NCBI GenBank assembly: GCA_948465965.1
Contig: CAOJYR010000009.1
Span: 1-53,656, forward strand
DNA length: 53,656 bases
Direction: 5' to 3'
Origin: an uncultured Mycoplasmatota bacterium
GTDB taxonomy: Bacteria > Bacillota_I > Bacilli_A > RF39 > UBA660
Each line of letters starts with the position of its first letter. Within the stretch, counting starts at the first letter, position 1. The notes beneath the pieces were generated by a model. The model was not told the DNA's origin. It worked only from the letters and a program-made list of their open reading frames with translations, and did no database searches. Shown here piece by piece: positions 26,195-35,951 of the stretch. The position numbers and the translations under genes are program-made.

Positions 26195-26223
26195 TTGACT
26201 ATTATATTACCCTTTGTTATAAT
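26195..26223 (+). promoter_or_regulatory. Internal promoter for the ABC exporter genes
   Basis: TTGACT (26195-26200) and TATAAT (26218-26223) are spaced exactly 17 bp apart, directly after the dehydrogenase stop. Transcription would start near 26230, ahead of the permease ATG at 26256. Confidence 0.85.
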
Positions 26224-26255
26224 TAAAAAGAATGAAAAATGAAAGAAGGACAAAA

Positions 26256-27068
26256 ATGACAGCAATAAAAAATATATGGGGAAATTTTAAAAAATATAAA
26301 TTTTTAATGATGCAATTAATATCTAGAGATTTTAAGGTAAAGTATAAGCGTTCAGTTTTAGGTGTGTTATGGTCAATATTGCAGCCAGTTTTAATGATGA
26401 CTGTTATGGCCATTGTATTTTCACAGATGTTCAGATTCAAAGTAGAAGGTACAAATTATTTGGTATATTTAATGACAGGATTAATAATGTTCAACTATTT
26501 TAGTGAAGCCTCATCCAACGCAATGACCTCAGTTGTATATAACTTCACACTAATAAATAAGGTATATATACCAAAATACATTTTCCCAATAGCGAAGTGC
26601 TTATTTGTGGGAATAAACTTTTTATTCACATTAATACCATGGATTGCAATAATTCTACTATCATATGTAGGATTGGGAGAATATCCTGCTAGTATTAATG
26701 CGTGGTATATATTATTGCCATATATATTCGCATGCTTATTCATGTTCACATTAGGAATAGGAATGATTGTATCTTGTATTTCTGTATTTTTAAGAGACAT
26801 GTTCTATATTTATTCAATAATACTAACAATATGGAATTATTTGACACCAGTATTTTATAGTATAGAAATTTTGCCAACTAGTTTGCAAACATTATTTAAA
26901 ATAAATCCATTATATATGTTTATATCTGGCGCTAGAAGTATAGTTTTATATGGTCAAAGACCGTCATTAATACAATTAGGAACTATGGGATTAATAAGCA
27001 TTGTAACTATGATAATTGGCTTATTAATCTTTAAAAGAAAACAAGATAAATTTATCTATTATGTATAG
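26256..27068 (+). CDS. ABC-2 type polysaccharide/teichoic acid export permease (TagG/Wzm-like)
   Basis: This 270-residue protein has an amphipathic N-terminus (LMMQLISRDFKVKYKRSVLG) and about six membrane helices. The signature SVLGVLWSILQPVLMM belongs to the TagG/Wzm/RfbA exporter family. The last residues KRKQDKFIYYV are also typical. It forms the membrane channel through which the lipid-linked polymer crosses. I chose ATG 26256, which has GAAGGA upstream; an earlier ATG at 26232 has no site. Its ATPase is the next gene. Confidence 0.9.
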   Translation: MTAIKNIWGNFKKYKFLMMQLISRDFKVKYKRSVLGVLWSILQPVLMMTVMAIVFSQMFRFKVEGTNYLVYLMTGLIMFNYFSEASSNAMTSVVYNFTLINKVYIPKYIFPIAKCLFVGINFLFTLIPWIAIILLSYVGLGEYPASINAWYILLPYIFACLFMFTLGIGMIVSCISVFLRDMFYIYSIILTIWNYLTPVFYSIEILPTSLQTLFKINPLYMFISGARSIVLYGQRPSLIQLGTMGLISIVTMIIGLLIFKRKQDKFIYYV

Positions 27069-27201
27069 TCAATTTTATAATTATACAGATTATATAACTG
27101 TTTAGAGGGAAATAAAAATAAGGAATATGATAATATATTAGTCAGTAGTAAATACAAAATCTCTCTTGTATCTGATTATATATATATCATGTGGGTAAAA
27201 T

Positions 27202-27939
27202 ATGATAAATCTTAAAAATGTTTCAATGAAATTCAATTTAGGAATTGAAGCAACATCTTTTAAAGAAACCTTTATATCATTATTTTCTAAGAAAAAAAAG
27301 AAAAAAACAAATAATGATTTTTGGGCATTACAGGATGTATCCTTTGGAGTAAAAAAAGGAGAGGTAATAGGACTAATTGGTAGTAATGGTGCCGGAAAAA
27401 GTACACTTTTAAAAGTGGTTAGTGGTGTTATGAAGCCAACTAAAGGAAAGGTAACAGTTAAGGGTGTTATTTCACCAATGATTGAATTGGGGGCAGGATT
27501 TGATGCCGAATTAACTGCAAGAGAAAATATCTATTTAAATGGGGCAATTCTAGGTTATTCGAAGAAATTTATTGATCAAAAATTTGATGAAATAGTAGAA
27601 TTCTCAGAGTTAAAAGACTTTTTAGAAGTACCTATTAAAAACTTTTCATCTGGTATGACAGCAAAACTTGCATTTTCAATAGCAACCATAGTTAATCCAG
27701 AGATACTAATCGTTGATGAAATATTATCAGTAGGGGATATAAAATTTCAGGAAAAAAGTAAAAATAAAATGTTAGAGATGATTAATGGAGGAACAACAGT
27801 ATTATACGTTTCCCATACATTGGCTTCAATTAGAGAATTATGCACAAAAGTAATTTGGTTGGAGCATGGTGTAGTTCAAATGGTTGGAGACCCAAAAAAA
27901 GTTTGTGATGCTTATTATAAAAAACAAATGGAAAAGTAG
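27202..27939 (+). CDS. ABC transporter ATPase for polysaccharide/teichoic acid export (TagH/Wzt-like)
   Basis: This 245-residue nucleotide-binding domain has Walker A (GSNGAGKST near residue 62), the signature NFSSGM, Walker B (ILIVDEILSVGD) and the H-loop SH (YVSHTLAS). The order and spacing match exporters such as TagH and Wzt. It ends right after the ATPase core and has no C-terminal carbohydrate-binding extension, so chain selection must lie elsewhere. A gap of 133 bp separates it from the permease gene. The gap holds no gene, and the ribosome site (GTGGG) is weak. Confidence 0.9.
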   Translation: MINLKNVSMKFNLGIEATSFKETFISLFSKKKKKKTNNDFWALQDVSFGVKKGEVIGLIGSNGAGKSTLLKVVSGVMKPTKGKVTVKGVISPMIELGAGFDAELTARENIYLNGAILGYSKKFIDQKFDEIVEFSELKDFLEVPIKNFSSGMTAKLAFSIATIVNPEILIVDEILSVGDIKFQEKSKNKMLEMINGGTTVLYVSHTLASIRELCTKVIWLEHGVVQMVGDPKKVCDAYYKKQMEK

Positions 27940-27951
27940 TAAGGAGATTTT

Positions 27952-29754
27952 ATGAATAAATATATACACTATTGTTGGTTCGGAGGAAAACCATTACCAA
28001 AATTGGCAAAAAAATGCATAAAAAGCTGGAAAAAATATTTACCTGATTATGAAATAATTGAATGGAATGAATCAAATGTAGACTTAAATGAATGTAGTTT
28101 TGTCAAAGAAGCATATGAAAATAAAAAATGGGCTTTTGTTGCAGACTATGTTAGGACAAAGGTACTAGATAAAATGGGTGGAATATATTTTGACACAGAT
28201 ATGGAAATAACAAAAGATATTTCTCATTTATTTAAAAATAATACATTTTTAGGAGTTGAAGATTCTGGGTATGTTGCTGTAGGAGTATGGTACGAAAAAG
28301 AACCAAAAAGTTTTTTAACTCAAAAATTATTAAAGTTTTATCAAGAATTACCAGGCTTTGATATAGATAGCATGTATAATAATAGTATACCTAAAGTAAT
28401 AACCAAATATTTATATGAGTGTGGATTCGAAATGGGAAATAATAGGATTCAGACCTTAAATAAGGATATATGTATATATCCAAGGGATTACTTCTATCCA
28501 CTATCCTATAATAGAGAAAATAATATTTTTACTGAAAATACATGTATGATTCATTATTATGATGCTTCATGGATTCCCGCAGGAGAAAAGAGAACCAACC
28601 GAATAATAAAAATTTTAGGTAAAAAAAGAGGATTACAATTTATTAAACTATGTTCAAAAATTAAAAAAATACTAAAAAGGATTGCTAAGGCAATTTTATT
28701 TCCAGTAGTTATTTATCGTAATATTCAAAGAAAGAAAGCCTATATTGAAAATAATAAGAAAATAATTGATGAAGGATTAAAAGATGTCAAAAAAAATGAT
28801 ATGATTGCATTTTATAGAGTTGATTGGCTTGGAACATCATATGCGACTAAAGAGATTTTCAAGAATACGATAGGAATAAAGGAACTTTATTATCAGGAAA
28901 ATATTGATTACTATGCAAGTAAAATATGTGAGAAAAGGTTAAAGCTAATTGTATTTAGTGCATTTGATCCTACTTGGTTTAAATTAATAAAAAAAATAAA
29001 AGAGATTAATCACAAACAAAAGATAAAAGTTATTTGGCATGGAAGTAATGCTGTTAATACAGAGGAATTTGATTGGAATGTATTAAAAACGTTATTAGAG
29101 TTTAATAAACTAGGATTTATTGACTCAATTGCATTTGTAAAAAAGAGTATGTATTTATTCTATAAAGAAAAAGAATATAATTGTGAATTTTTAATGAATA
29201 CAGTAAATATTCCGAATAAGGAAGAATATATTCCAAAAGTTAAAAATAAAGATAAATTTGTTCGAATTGGGATCTACGCTTCTGGAGATAGATGGGTAAA
29301 AAATTTTTATAATCAATTATCAGCTGCGAGTATGATTAAAAATCATTTGATTGATTGCATTCCAAAGTCAGAAAAAACTATAGAATTTGCAAGTCTAATA
29401 AATGCAAATTTAATAGGGGAAAACAAGCCAATTCCTAGAGATGAATTACTAAAAAGGATTGCAGGTAACGATGTTAATATATATGCTACCTTTGTTGAAT
29501 GTGCTCCATTAGTACCTTTAGAAAGTATGGAATTAGGTGTGCCATGTATTACTAGCAATAATCATCACTATTGGGAAGGAACAGAACTAGAAAAGTATTT
29601 GATTGTTAATGCTCCCGATAATATTATAGAAATAAAAAATAAAATTGAACTTGTCCTAAGGAATAAAGATAAAATAATGAGACTATATACAGAATGGAAA
29701 AAACAATATGATACTGATTATTTAGAAAATGTAAAAAACTTTAAAAAAAGTTAA
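27952..29754 (+). CDS. GT32-like plus GT4-like two-domain glycosyltransferase
   Basis: This 600-residue protein has two transferase units. Residues 1-235 match the GT32/capsular sugar transferase family: IHYCWFGGKPLPKLAKKCI, then DYVRTKVLDKMGGIYFDTDME, in which DTD is the metal-binding DXD. A basic, partly hydrophobic linker of about 70 residues follows (KILKRIAKAILFPVVIY). Residues 285-600 resemble a GT-B glycosyltransferase: IWHGSNAV near residue 362, and VECAPLVPLESMELGVPCI near 520-540, with the conserved Glu of GT4 enzymes. Bifunctional sugar transfer is likely. The donor sugars are unknown. A good AAGGAG ribosome site precedes the start, 12 bp after the ATPase gene. Confidence 0.8.
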   Translation: MNKYIHYCWFGGKPLPKLAKKCIKSWKKYLPDYEIIEWNESNVDLNECSFVKEAYENKKWAFVADYVRTKVLDKMGGIYFDTDMEITKDISHLFKNNTFLGVEDSGYVAVGVWYEKEPKSFLTQKLLKFYQELPGFDIDSMYNNSIPKVITKYLYECGFEMGNNRIQTLNKDICIYPRDYFYPLSYNRENNIFTENTCMIHYYDASWIPAGEKRTNRIIKILGKKRGLQFIKLCSKIKKILKRIAKAILFPVVIYRNIQRKKAYIENNKKIIDEGLKDVKKNDMIAFYRVDWLGTSYATKEIFKNTIGIKELYYQENIDYYASKICEKRLKLIVFSAFDPTWFKLIKKIKEINHKQKIKVIWHGSNAVNTEEFDWNVLKTLLEFNKLGFIDSIAFVKKSMYLFYKEKEYNCEFLMNTVNIPNKEEYIPKVKNKDKFVRIGIYASGDRWVKNFYNQLSAASMIKNHLIDCIPKSEKTIEFASLINANLIGENKPIPRDELLKRIAGNDVNIYATFVECAPLVPLESMELGVPCITSNNHHYWEGTELEKYLIVNAPDNIIEIKNKIELVLRNKDKIMRLYTEWKKQYDTDYLENVKNFKKS

Positions 29755-29773
29755 AATTTATGAGGAGTTTAAA

Positions 29774-31540
29774 ATGCAAGAGTTAGTAAAACAATTAAAA
29801 AGAATATTTACAAATAAAATATTTTTATCACTAATAATGGCCTGTTTCACATACAGTACAATTTGTTTATCAGGAATAGTATTGACTTATAATACCATAT
29901 CCTGGTTTCTTTTCTTTGCATTAATTATATTGTTTTTGAAAACGAATATTTTTAATAAGCAATATAAAAAGGAAATATTATCACTTTCAATACTTTTTTC
30001 ATTTATTATTATTTATGGAACAATTGCATATAGCATTCAAGACAGTATTGAGACGAGTATATTTAGAGAACTTATTCAAATAAAAAGTATATTTTATTTT
30101 ATTGGAATATTTAATTTAATATATATAATATTAACTAATGTGTTTCCAAAATTATCAAATTATAAGATTGAGTATACTAATAGTAGAATAAAAAATAAAT
30201 ACATAGTATTTATAATTAGTTTTGCAGTAATTTTAATATCCTGGATGCCCTATTTTTTAGCTCTTTATCCAGGCACATTAACACCAGATTCATTAAATGA
30301 ATTAGGAACTATAATAGATAAGTTTACTTTCATTTCAGATCATCATCCAGTAGCGCATATATTATTTGTTGCGTTGCCATATAATATAGGATTTAAATTA
30401 TCCGGGACTATAACGATTGGAGTCGCCTTTGCAACTGTTTTTCAAATGATTATGCTTGCTATGATTTTTTCACTATTTATAGTTTTTCTATATAATAGGA
30501 AAGTCAATGATAAGATTTTACTTATAGTATTATTATTCTATGCTATTGTTCCGATGCATGGTTATTATAGTATAGTAATGTGGAAAGATGTTATGTTCTC
30601 TGGAATACTACTTTTACTGACTATGGAACTTGTAAAAATAATAGAAAAAGAAAAAGATGGAAATTTAAATTTCAAAAATTTATTAAGTTTTATTTTAATA
30701 TCCATATTTTGTGTATTTTTTAGAAACAACGCAATATATATGTACTTTTTATTGGCTATTGTCACCTTATTTGTGTTTAAAAAATACTATAAAATATTCT
30801 TGATATCTTTCGCCATTATTTTTGGAATATATTTTATAGTTAAAGGACCTATATTTAATTATTTCAATATAAGCAAAAGTGCATCAGCAGAATATATTGG
30901 TATGCCACTCCAACAAATAGGAAGAATGGCATATAAAAAAGTAAAATTTACAAAAGAAGAAAAAGAGTTGATTAATAAATTAATGCCTATTGATATCATG
31001 GCTGAAGCATATAATCCTAAAGTTTCTGATGGAATAAAATTCAATAAGGCATATAATGCTGAACAATTTGATAATAATAAGTCAGACTATTTTAAATTAT
31101 GGTTAAGTTTAATAATAAAACATCCATCTGTTGCTATTGAAGCATACTCTATAAGTACATTAGGTTATTGGTACCCAGGAGTTGAGTATTGGTCAGTAGC
31201 AGAAGGAATATGGAATAATGATTATGGTTTAGAAATAGAACCAAAAGGAACAAAATTAATACAAAGTTATGTTGCAAATATAGATTCAAGACGTGCTCCA
31301 ATTTTAAATATGCAATGGAGTATAGGACTATGCTTTTGGATTATTTTAATATTTGGAATTTTAACTAAAAGAAGAAAAAAGTTTAATTTATTATATGTCT
31401 TTACACCCGTAATTGGAATATGGCTAACAATGATGATAGCATCACCAGTATTTGGAGAATTTAGATATGTATATGGAGCGTATACATGTTTACCATTACT
31501 GATGCTACTACCATATATAAACTTAAAAAAGAATAAATAA
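29774..31540 (+). CDS. GT-C-type membrane glycosyltransferase-like protein (DUF6020-like)
   Basis: This 588-residue protein has about 12-13 membrane helices. LYPGTLTPDSLNELG lies near residue 163 and SDHHPVAHILFVALP near 190, an arrangement seen in DUF6020-type GT-C proteins. Further motifs are HGYYSIVMWKDVMFSGILL near residue 262 and a long extracellular segment before the last helices. Such proteins add a sugar from a polyprenyl-phosphate carrier to a polymer outside the membrane. The GtrB-like and DPM-like enzymes of this cluster could supply the carrier-linked sugar. The family placement is from pattern only. Confidence 0.7.
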   Translation: MQELVKQLKRIFTNKIFLSLIMACFTYSTICLSGIVLTYNTISWFLFFALIILFLKTNIFNKQYKKEILSLSILFSFIIIYGTIAYSIQDSIETSIFRELIQIKSIFYFIGIFNLIYIILTNVFPKLSNYKIEYTNSRIKNKYIVFIISFAVILISWMPYFLALYPGTLTPDSLNELGTIIDKFTFISDHHPVAHILFVALPYNIGFKLSGTITIGVAFATVFQMIMLAMIFSLFIVFLYNRKVNDKILLIVLLFYAIVPMHGYYSIVMWKDVMFSGILLLLTMELVKIIEKEKDGNLNFKNLLSFILISIFCVFFRNNAIYMYFLLAIVTLFVFKKYYKIFLISFAIIFGIYFIVKGPIFNYFNISKSASAEYIGMPLQQIGRMAYKKVKFTKEEKELINKLMPIDIMAEAYNPKVSDGIKFNKAYNAEQFDNNKSDYFKLWLSLIIKHPSVAIEAYSISTLGYWYPGVEYWSVAEGIWNNDYGLEIEPKGTKLIQSYVANIDSRRAPILNMQWSIGLCFWIILIFGILTKRRKKFNLLYVFTPVIGIWLTMMIASPVFGEFRYVYGAYTCLPLLMLLPYINLKKNK

Positions 31541-31591
31541 TTCGAGTTATAGAAAGATTTAATTATAATTAAATATGGAGGATTAATCACT

Positions 31592-33157
31592 ATGGAAAAT
31601 TTCTTAAAAAAGTTAAAATTAAATATGCTTTATCCATGCTTAATTTTAATTAGTTGCATTTTTTTTATAATCAATATGTGTGATATAAATAGTAAACTTA
31701 TTGATATACCCACTATAAATAAATATATTATTATATATCTTACATTAGCTATAATATTAAGTATAGGAACTTTTTTAATAATTATAAAAATTAAAAATAT
31801 TGATATTGATAATAATAAATTACCCAAACTATTTATTATATTGGGATTTACATTAGGATTTATTTATTTAGGGTTATCACCGTTATTTAGTGGCAGTGAT
31901 GAACATAATCACTTCTATAGAATTTATGAAATAACTGAAGGCGTGATGATTACACCAACTAATAAAGTAGTAGGAAGTAAATTGCCAGAGTCGTTATATA
32001 ATACTTTCAATAAAGCTTCAGAAAATAATACTAATGTAAAATACAAACATATAAAAGACATGGCAGCTGTTAGTTTAAATAAAAATAAAACAATGCAATA
32101 TGGTAATTTATGGTCAAATGCTTATAATAATACTGCTCTATACTCTCCAATTCAATATTTTCCACAGACTATAGGATTTGTAATAGGCAAATTTTTGGGA
32201 ATTGGGCCATATTGGATAGGAATGTTAGGAAGAGTGTTTAATTTAATATTCTTTGTTATGTTAGGATTCTATTCATTAAAAATTATTCCTAAATCAAAAT
32301 TATTCTATATGATGATATTATTATCTCCAAATATGTTACAGTGCGCCACAACCTTATCTGCTGATGCATTTACCAATGTAATATTTCTTTTACTAATAGC
32401 TTATATTTTTAAGTTGTGTTATAACAAAAAAATAGTTACCACTAAAGAGCAGATAATAATATTGTTATTATCAATTATTATTTCCTTATGCAAAATAGTA
32501 TATCTTCCAATAGTATTTTTAATTCTATTAATTAATTCTAATCAGTTTAAAAATGGAAAAAAAGGAAAAATATTCTTTTCAATAGTAACAATAGTATTAT
32601 CTATTATTGTTAGCTTAGCATGGATGAATTGTACAAATGGTGTTTTTGCAATAGCCTATGATAAGACAGAGATACAAAAGAGATTCATTTTTGGAAATAT
32701 TTTTAGCTATATAATGATATTTATTAGAACATTTATCAATTACATAGTAAAATATATAGAATGTCTATTTGTAGGAACAACTATGTATCACTCACAACTT
32801 CAAATACCATCAATAGTTTCTTTCTTATATGTAGGAATTGTTATACTTAGTATGATTAATGAGAAAGTGTATAAAAAGTTATCAGATTATAAAAAGATTA
32901 TAATAGCAGGAGTAGGTATCATAATTGTGGGATTAATCAGTACAGCAATTTATATACAGTGCACAGCACAGTATTTTTCTGTAGGCAATCCTACTATTGA
33001 GGGAATTCAAGGTAGATATTTTATACCAGTAGTAATGTTATTACCATTTATATTTAATTTTAAAAGAGTAAATATAAAAAGTACAATTTTATTAAATAGT
33101 GCTTTAGTAATTAATTTAATAACATGGTTTTATATGATTAGTAGATTTATTATATAA
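31592..33157 (+). CDS. DUF2142-like GT-C membrane protein
   Basis: This 521-residue protein has about 11-12 membrane helices. The first large loop has the DUF2142 hallmark: SPLFSGSDEHNHFYRIYEITEG (near residues 95-116), in which an acidic pair and His follow a small-residue stretch. That pattern is shared with GT-C enzymes that use lipid-linked sugars. DUF2142 proteins are common in capsule and wall-polymer clusters. GGAGG precedes the ATG. The acceptor and donor are unknown. Together with the preceding gene it suggests that the polymer is decorated with two different side groups outside the membrane. Confidence 0.8.
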   Translation: MENFLKKLKLNMLYPCLILISCIFFIINMCDINSKLIDIPTINKYIIIYLTLAIILSIGTFLIIIKIKNIDIDNNKLPKLFIILGFTLGFIYLGLSPLFSGSDEHNHFYRIYEITEGVMITPTNKVVGSKLPESLYNTFNKASENNTNVKYKHIKDMAAVSLNKNKTMQYGNLWSNAYNNTALYSPIQYFPQTIGFVIGKFLGIGPYWIGMLGRVFNLIFFVMLGFYSLKIIPKSKLFYMMILLSPNMLQCATTLSADAFTNVIFLLLIAYIFKLCYNKKIVTTKEQIIILLLSIIISLCKIVYLPIVFLILLINSNQFKNGKKGKIFFSIVTIVLSIIVSLAWMNCTNGVFAIAYDKTEIQKRFIFGNIFSYIMIFIRTFINYIVKYIECLFVGTTMYHSQLQIPSIVSFLYVGIVILSMINEKVYKKLSDYKKIIIAGVGIIIVGLISTAIYIQCTAQYFSVGNPTIEGIQGRYFIPVVMLLPFIFNFKRVNIKSTILLNSALVINLITWFYMISRFII

Positions 33158-33162
33158 ATTGA

Positions 33163-33190
33163 TTGAAATAATAGTAAATAATGTTATAAT
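33163..33190 (+). promoter_or_regulatory. Promoter ahead of the DPM-like gene
   Basis: TTGAAA (33163-33168) and TATAAT (33185-33190) are 16 bp apart. The gene starts at ATG 33227 after GAGGAG. Confidence 0.75.
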
Positions 33191-33226
33191 AAAAGTGTTT
33201 AGTAATGAAAGTTGAGGAGTAAATGT

Positions 33227-34165
33227 ATGAAAAAAGAGGGAAAGAAAAAAATAGCAGTTTTAATTCCTTGCTATAACGAATCAAAAACAATAGAAAAAGT
33301 AATAAAAGATTACAAGAAAGTATTACCAGAAGCAGATATTTATGTATATGATAATAATTCTACAGATAATACAGATAAAATAGCAAAAAAAGCAGGTGCC
33401 ATAGTTTGCTACGAATATAAACAAGGAAAAGGTAATGTTATCAGAAGCATGTTTAAAGATATTGATGCAGATTGCTATTTAATGATCGATGGTGATGATA
33501 CCTATCCAAAAGAAAACGCACGCGAAATGTGCGATTTAATACTAAATGGAAAAGCTGATATGGTAATTGGGGATCGTCTATCATCTACTTATTTTGGGGA
33601 AAATAAAAGACCATTTCATAACTTTGGAAATAAACTAGTTAGAGGACTAATCAATACACTATTCAAAAGCAATGTTAGAGATATAATGACTGGATATCGC
33701 GCCTTTAGTTATGAATTTGTAAAAACATTCCCAGTTTTATCAAAAGGATTTGAAATAGAAACAGAGATGACAATTCATGCACTTGATAAAAACTTCTTAT
33801 TAAAAGAAATACCAGTAGAATATAGAGATCGCCCAGCAGGAAGTGTATCAAAGTTAAGTACATATAGTGATGGATTTAAAGTATTAAAAACAATAGCACG
33901 CTTATTTAAAGAATATAAACCAACTATATTCTTCAGCCTAATAAGCCTATTATTCCTAATTATATCACTTATATTCGGAGTTCCAGTATTTGTAGAATAC
34001 TTTAAAACAGGCCTAGTACCAAGATATCCAACACTAATATTTTCAGGATTCATGTTAATAATTTCTATATTAATGTTTATCTGTGGAATTATTTTAGAAG
34101 TAGTAGTAAAAAAACATCGTCAATTATTTGAACTTATATTAATAAAGACAAAAAGAGAGAAGTAG
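33227..34165 (+). CDS. DPM1-like polyprenyl-phosphate glycosyltransferase
   Basis: This 312-residue GT2 protein shows LIPCYNESKTIEKV, VYDNNSTDNT, GKGNVIRSMF and the DXD-type MIDGDDTYP near residue 90. DIMTGYRAFS near 145 is typical of dolichol-phosphate-mannose-synthase-like enzymes. Two C-terminal helices (about 235-260 and 270-292) anchor it. It likely loads a sugar onto undecaprenyl phosphate. A GtrA flippase-like gene follows 8 bp later, as expected for a carrier-sugar pathway. I took ATG 33227 over a TTG at 33212 because of the ribosome site. Confidence 0.88.
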   Translation: MKKEGKKKIAVLIPCYNESKTIEKVIKDYKKVLPEADIYVYDNNSTDNTDKIAKKAGAIVCYEYKQGKGNVIRSMFKDIDADCYLMIDGDDTYPKENAREMCDLILNGKADMVIGDRLSSTYFGENKRPFHNFGNKLVRGLINTLFKSNVRDIMTGYRAFSYEFVKTFPVLSKGFEIETEMTIHALDKNFLLKEIPVEYRDRPAGSVSKLSTYSDGFKVLKTIARLFKEYKPTIFFSLISLLFLIISLIFGVPVFVEYFKTGLVPRYPTLIFSGFMLIISILMFICGIILEVVVKKHRQLFELILIKTKREK

Positions 34166-34173
34166 TATAGAAA

Positions 34174-34626
34174 ATGAAAAAAGATAAAGCAACAATATTT
34201 ATAGAAAGATGCTTAAAAGCATTTCATATAAAGGTATCCCAAAAATCAAAAAAATTAATTATTCAAATATTTAAATTTGGAATAGTAGGAGGTACTGCAT
34301 TTATAATTGACTTTGCTTTTCTTTTTTTATTCAAAGAGCTTTTACATTTGCCAATAATATTAGCTAATACATTATCATTTACTGTATCTACAATCTATAA
34401 TTATATTGCTAGTATAGCCTGGGTATTTGATGTAAAAAGAGAGAATAATAAAAGAAAACAATTTATCATATTTATAGTATTCAGTATTTTTGGCTTACTA
34501 TTAAATGATCTAATTATGTGGGTTCTAACAAGCCTAATTACTATTTACTACTTATTGGCAAAAATAGTCGCAACTATTATTGTTATGATATTCAATTTTA
34601 TAACTAGGAAAAAATTTTTAGAGTAA
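34174..34626 (+). CDS. GtrA-family membrane protein
   Basis: This 150-residue protein has four membrane helices and the GtrA signature: FKFGIVGGTAFIIDFAFLFLF, NTLSFTVSTIYNYIASIAWVF and a final NFITRKKFLE. GtrA-type proteins are thought to flip polyprenyl-phosphate sugars across the membrane. It follows the DPM1-like gene directly, making a two-gene unit that supplies sugars to the GT-C proteins upstream in the cluster. Confidence 0.9.
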   Translation: MKKDKATIFIERCLKAFHIKVSQKSKKLIIQIFKFGIVGGTAFIIDFAFLFLFKELLHLPIILANTLSFTVSTIYNYIASIAWVFDVKRENNKRKQFIIFIVFSIFGLLLNDLIMWVLTSLITIYYLLAKIVATIIVMIFNFITRKKFLE

Positions 34627-34632
34627 CATTTC

Positions 34633-34661
34633 TTTACAAGAAAATCCCAATATTATATAAT
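34633..34661 (+). promoter_or_regulatory. Promoter of the acyltransferase gene
   Basis: TTTACA (34633-34638) and TATAAT (34656-34661) are 17 bp apart. The ATG at 34680 follows GGAGGG. Confidence 0.75.
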
Positions 34662-34679
34662 TATAATGGAGGGTAAGGT

Positions 34680-35825
34680 ATGAAAGAAAAAATTTTAAAT
34701 AGAGAGTCAAACTTTGAATTGATGCGAATTATATCAATGATCTATATTATAATATTTCATGTCATGATTCATGGAGGATTTATATATAGATCCACTGGAC
34801 ATATGACCTATATATTAATGTTTATATATTCACTTATAATAGTTCATGTTAATTCATTTGTCTTATTAACAGGATATTTTAAATATGATAAAAAAATAAA
34901 ACTTTCTAAAGTAATTTCATTAAATAACACTACTTGGTTTTATAAAGTCTTATTTTTAGTAATAGTTTTACTAACTGGAATAGATTTAGCGTATCCAATA
35001 ACTGCTACTGATAAAATTAGAACCCTATTACCGATAGATTATGGTATATATTGGTATATTAATACATATATTGTGCTTTACTTGATATCTCCAATATTAA
35101 ATAAGGTTATAAACAATGTTAATAAAAAACAATATTTCAATATCATTATAATTCTTCTGTTTATAATAAGTGTTATACCAACATTAACAGGAGATATAGC
35201 AATATATACCAACTTAGGAAGATCCGTAGGTACTTTTATATTATTGTATTTTATAGGAGCATATATAAAAAAATATCCAATAGAGGAGAGTAATTGTTTT
35301 AGTAACCCATCTAATAGTCTTATAAAAACAATAGCTATATTCGGATATTTATTTTGTGCATTGTTTGGATTTATGTCATATTCACTAAGTGTAAATATAA
35401 GTGAACTAGGATCTATTATGAAGGAAATTTCAAAAACCTTCGAAATGATTTATTCTAGTTATAATAGTCCGATAATAATCTTACAAACAGTTTTCTATTT
35501 CTATATTTTTAAGACAATACGCCTTAAGAGTAGAATAATTAATTACATTTCTAAATGTACTATGGGTATATATTTGATACATGAAAATATTTATGTTAGA
35601 GATAATTTGTATAATTATTTACATTTAACCAATTGTAAGGATGGTTTTTTCAGTACTATGGGTACAATATTAATTATTACGGTATGTTTATTTCTGATAG
35701 GATTAATTATAGAATCAATTAGACAATTAATATTTAAATTTTTCTATAATAGAAAAAGTTCTCAACATATTAGAAGAAAATATCAAACATATTTTAAAAA
35801 CTTAGGGTTTGATATAAATTGGTAA
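34680..35825 (+). CDS. Acyltransferase 3 family membrane protein
   Basis: This 381-residue protein has ten or so membrane helices and the acyltransferase-3 start NFELMRIISMIYIIIFHVMIHGG, with the family's catalytic-region His (IIFHV). TGYFKY near residue 75, YWYINTYIVLYLISPILN near 125 and CTMGIYLIHENIY near 298 also fit. Family members O-acetylate or otherwise acylate surface sugars. It has its own promoter and a strong terminator. It probably modifies the polymer of this cluster. Confidence 0.88.
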   Translation: MKEKILNRESNFELMRIISMIYIIIFHVMIHGGFIYRSTGHMTYILMFIYSLIIVHVNSFVLLTGYFKYDKKIKLSKVISLNNTTWFYKVLFLVIVLLTGIDLAYPITATDKIRTLLPIDYGIYWYINTYIVLYLISPILNKVINNVNKKQYFNIIIILLFIISVIPTLTGDIAIYTNLGRSVGTFILLYFIGAYIKKYPIEESNCFSNPSNSLIKTIAIFGYLFCALFGFMSYSLSVNISELGSIMKEISKTFEMIYSSYNSPIIILQTVFYFYIFKTIRLKSRIINYISKCTMGIYLIHENIYVRDNLYNYLHLTNCKDGFFSTMGTILIITVCLFLIGLIIESIRQLIFKFFYNRKSSQHIRRKYQTYFKNLGFDINW

Positions 35826-35847
35826 TATTTAGATATATATAGATTAT

Positions 35848-35880
35848 AAAACTATACTATTAAAATGTATAGTTTTCATT
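35848..35880 (+). terminator. Strong intrinsic terminator
   Basis: The perfect 10-bp stem AAAACTATAC (35848-35857) / GTATAGTTTT (35867-35876) is followed by a T-rich tail. It ends the acyltransferase transcript. Confidence 0.85.
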
Positions 35881-35951
35881 TTATACGTTTTTTGCTATAA
35901 TATATTTGTCATTACAAAAAAATAAAGTGTATACAATAAGGGTGGTAATAT

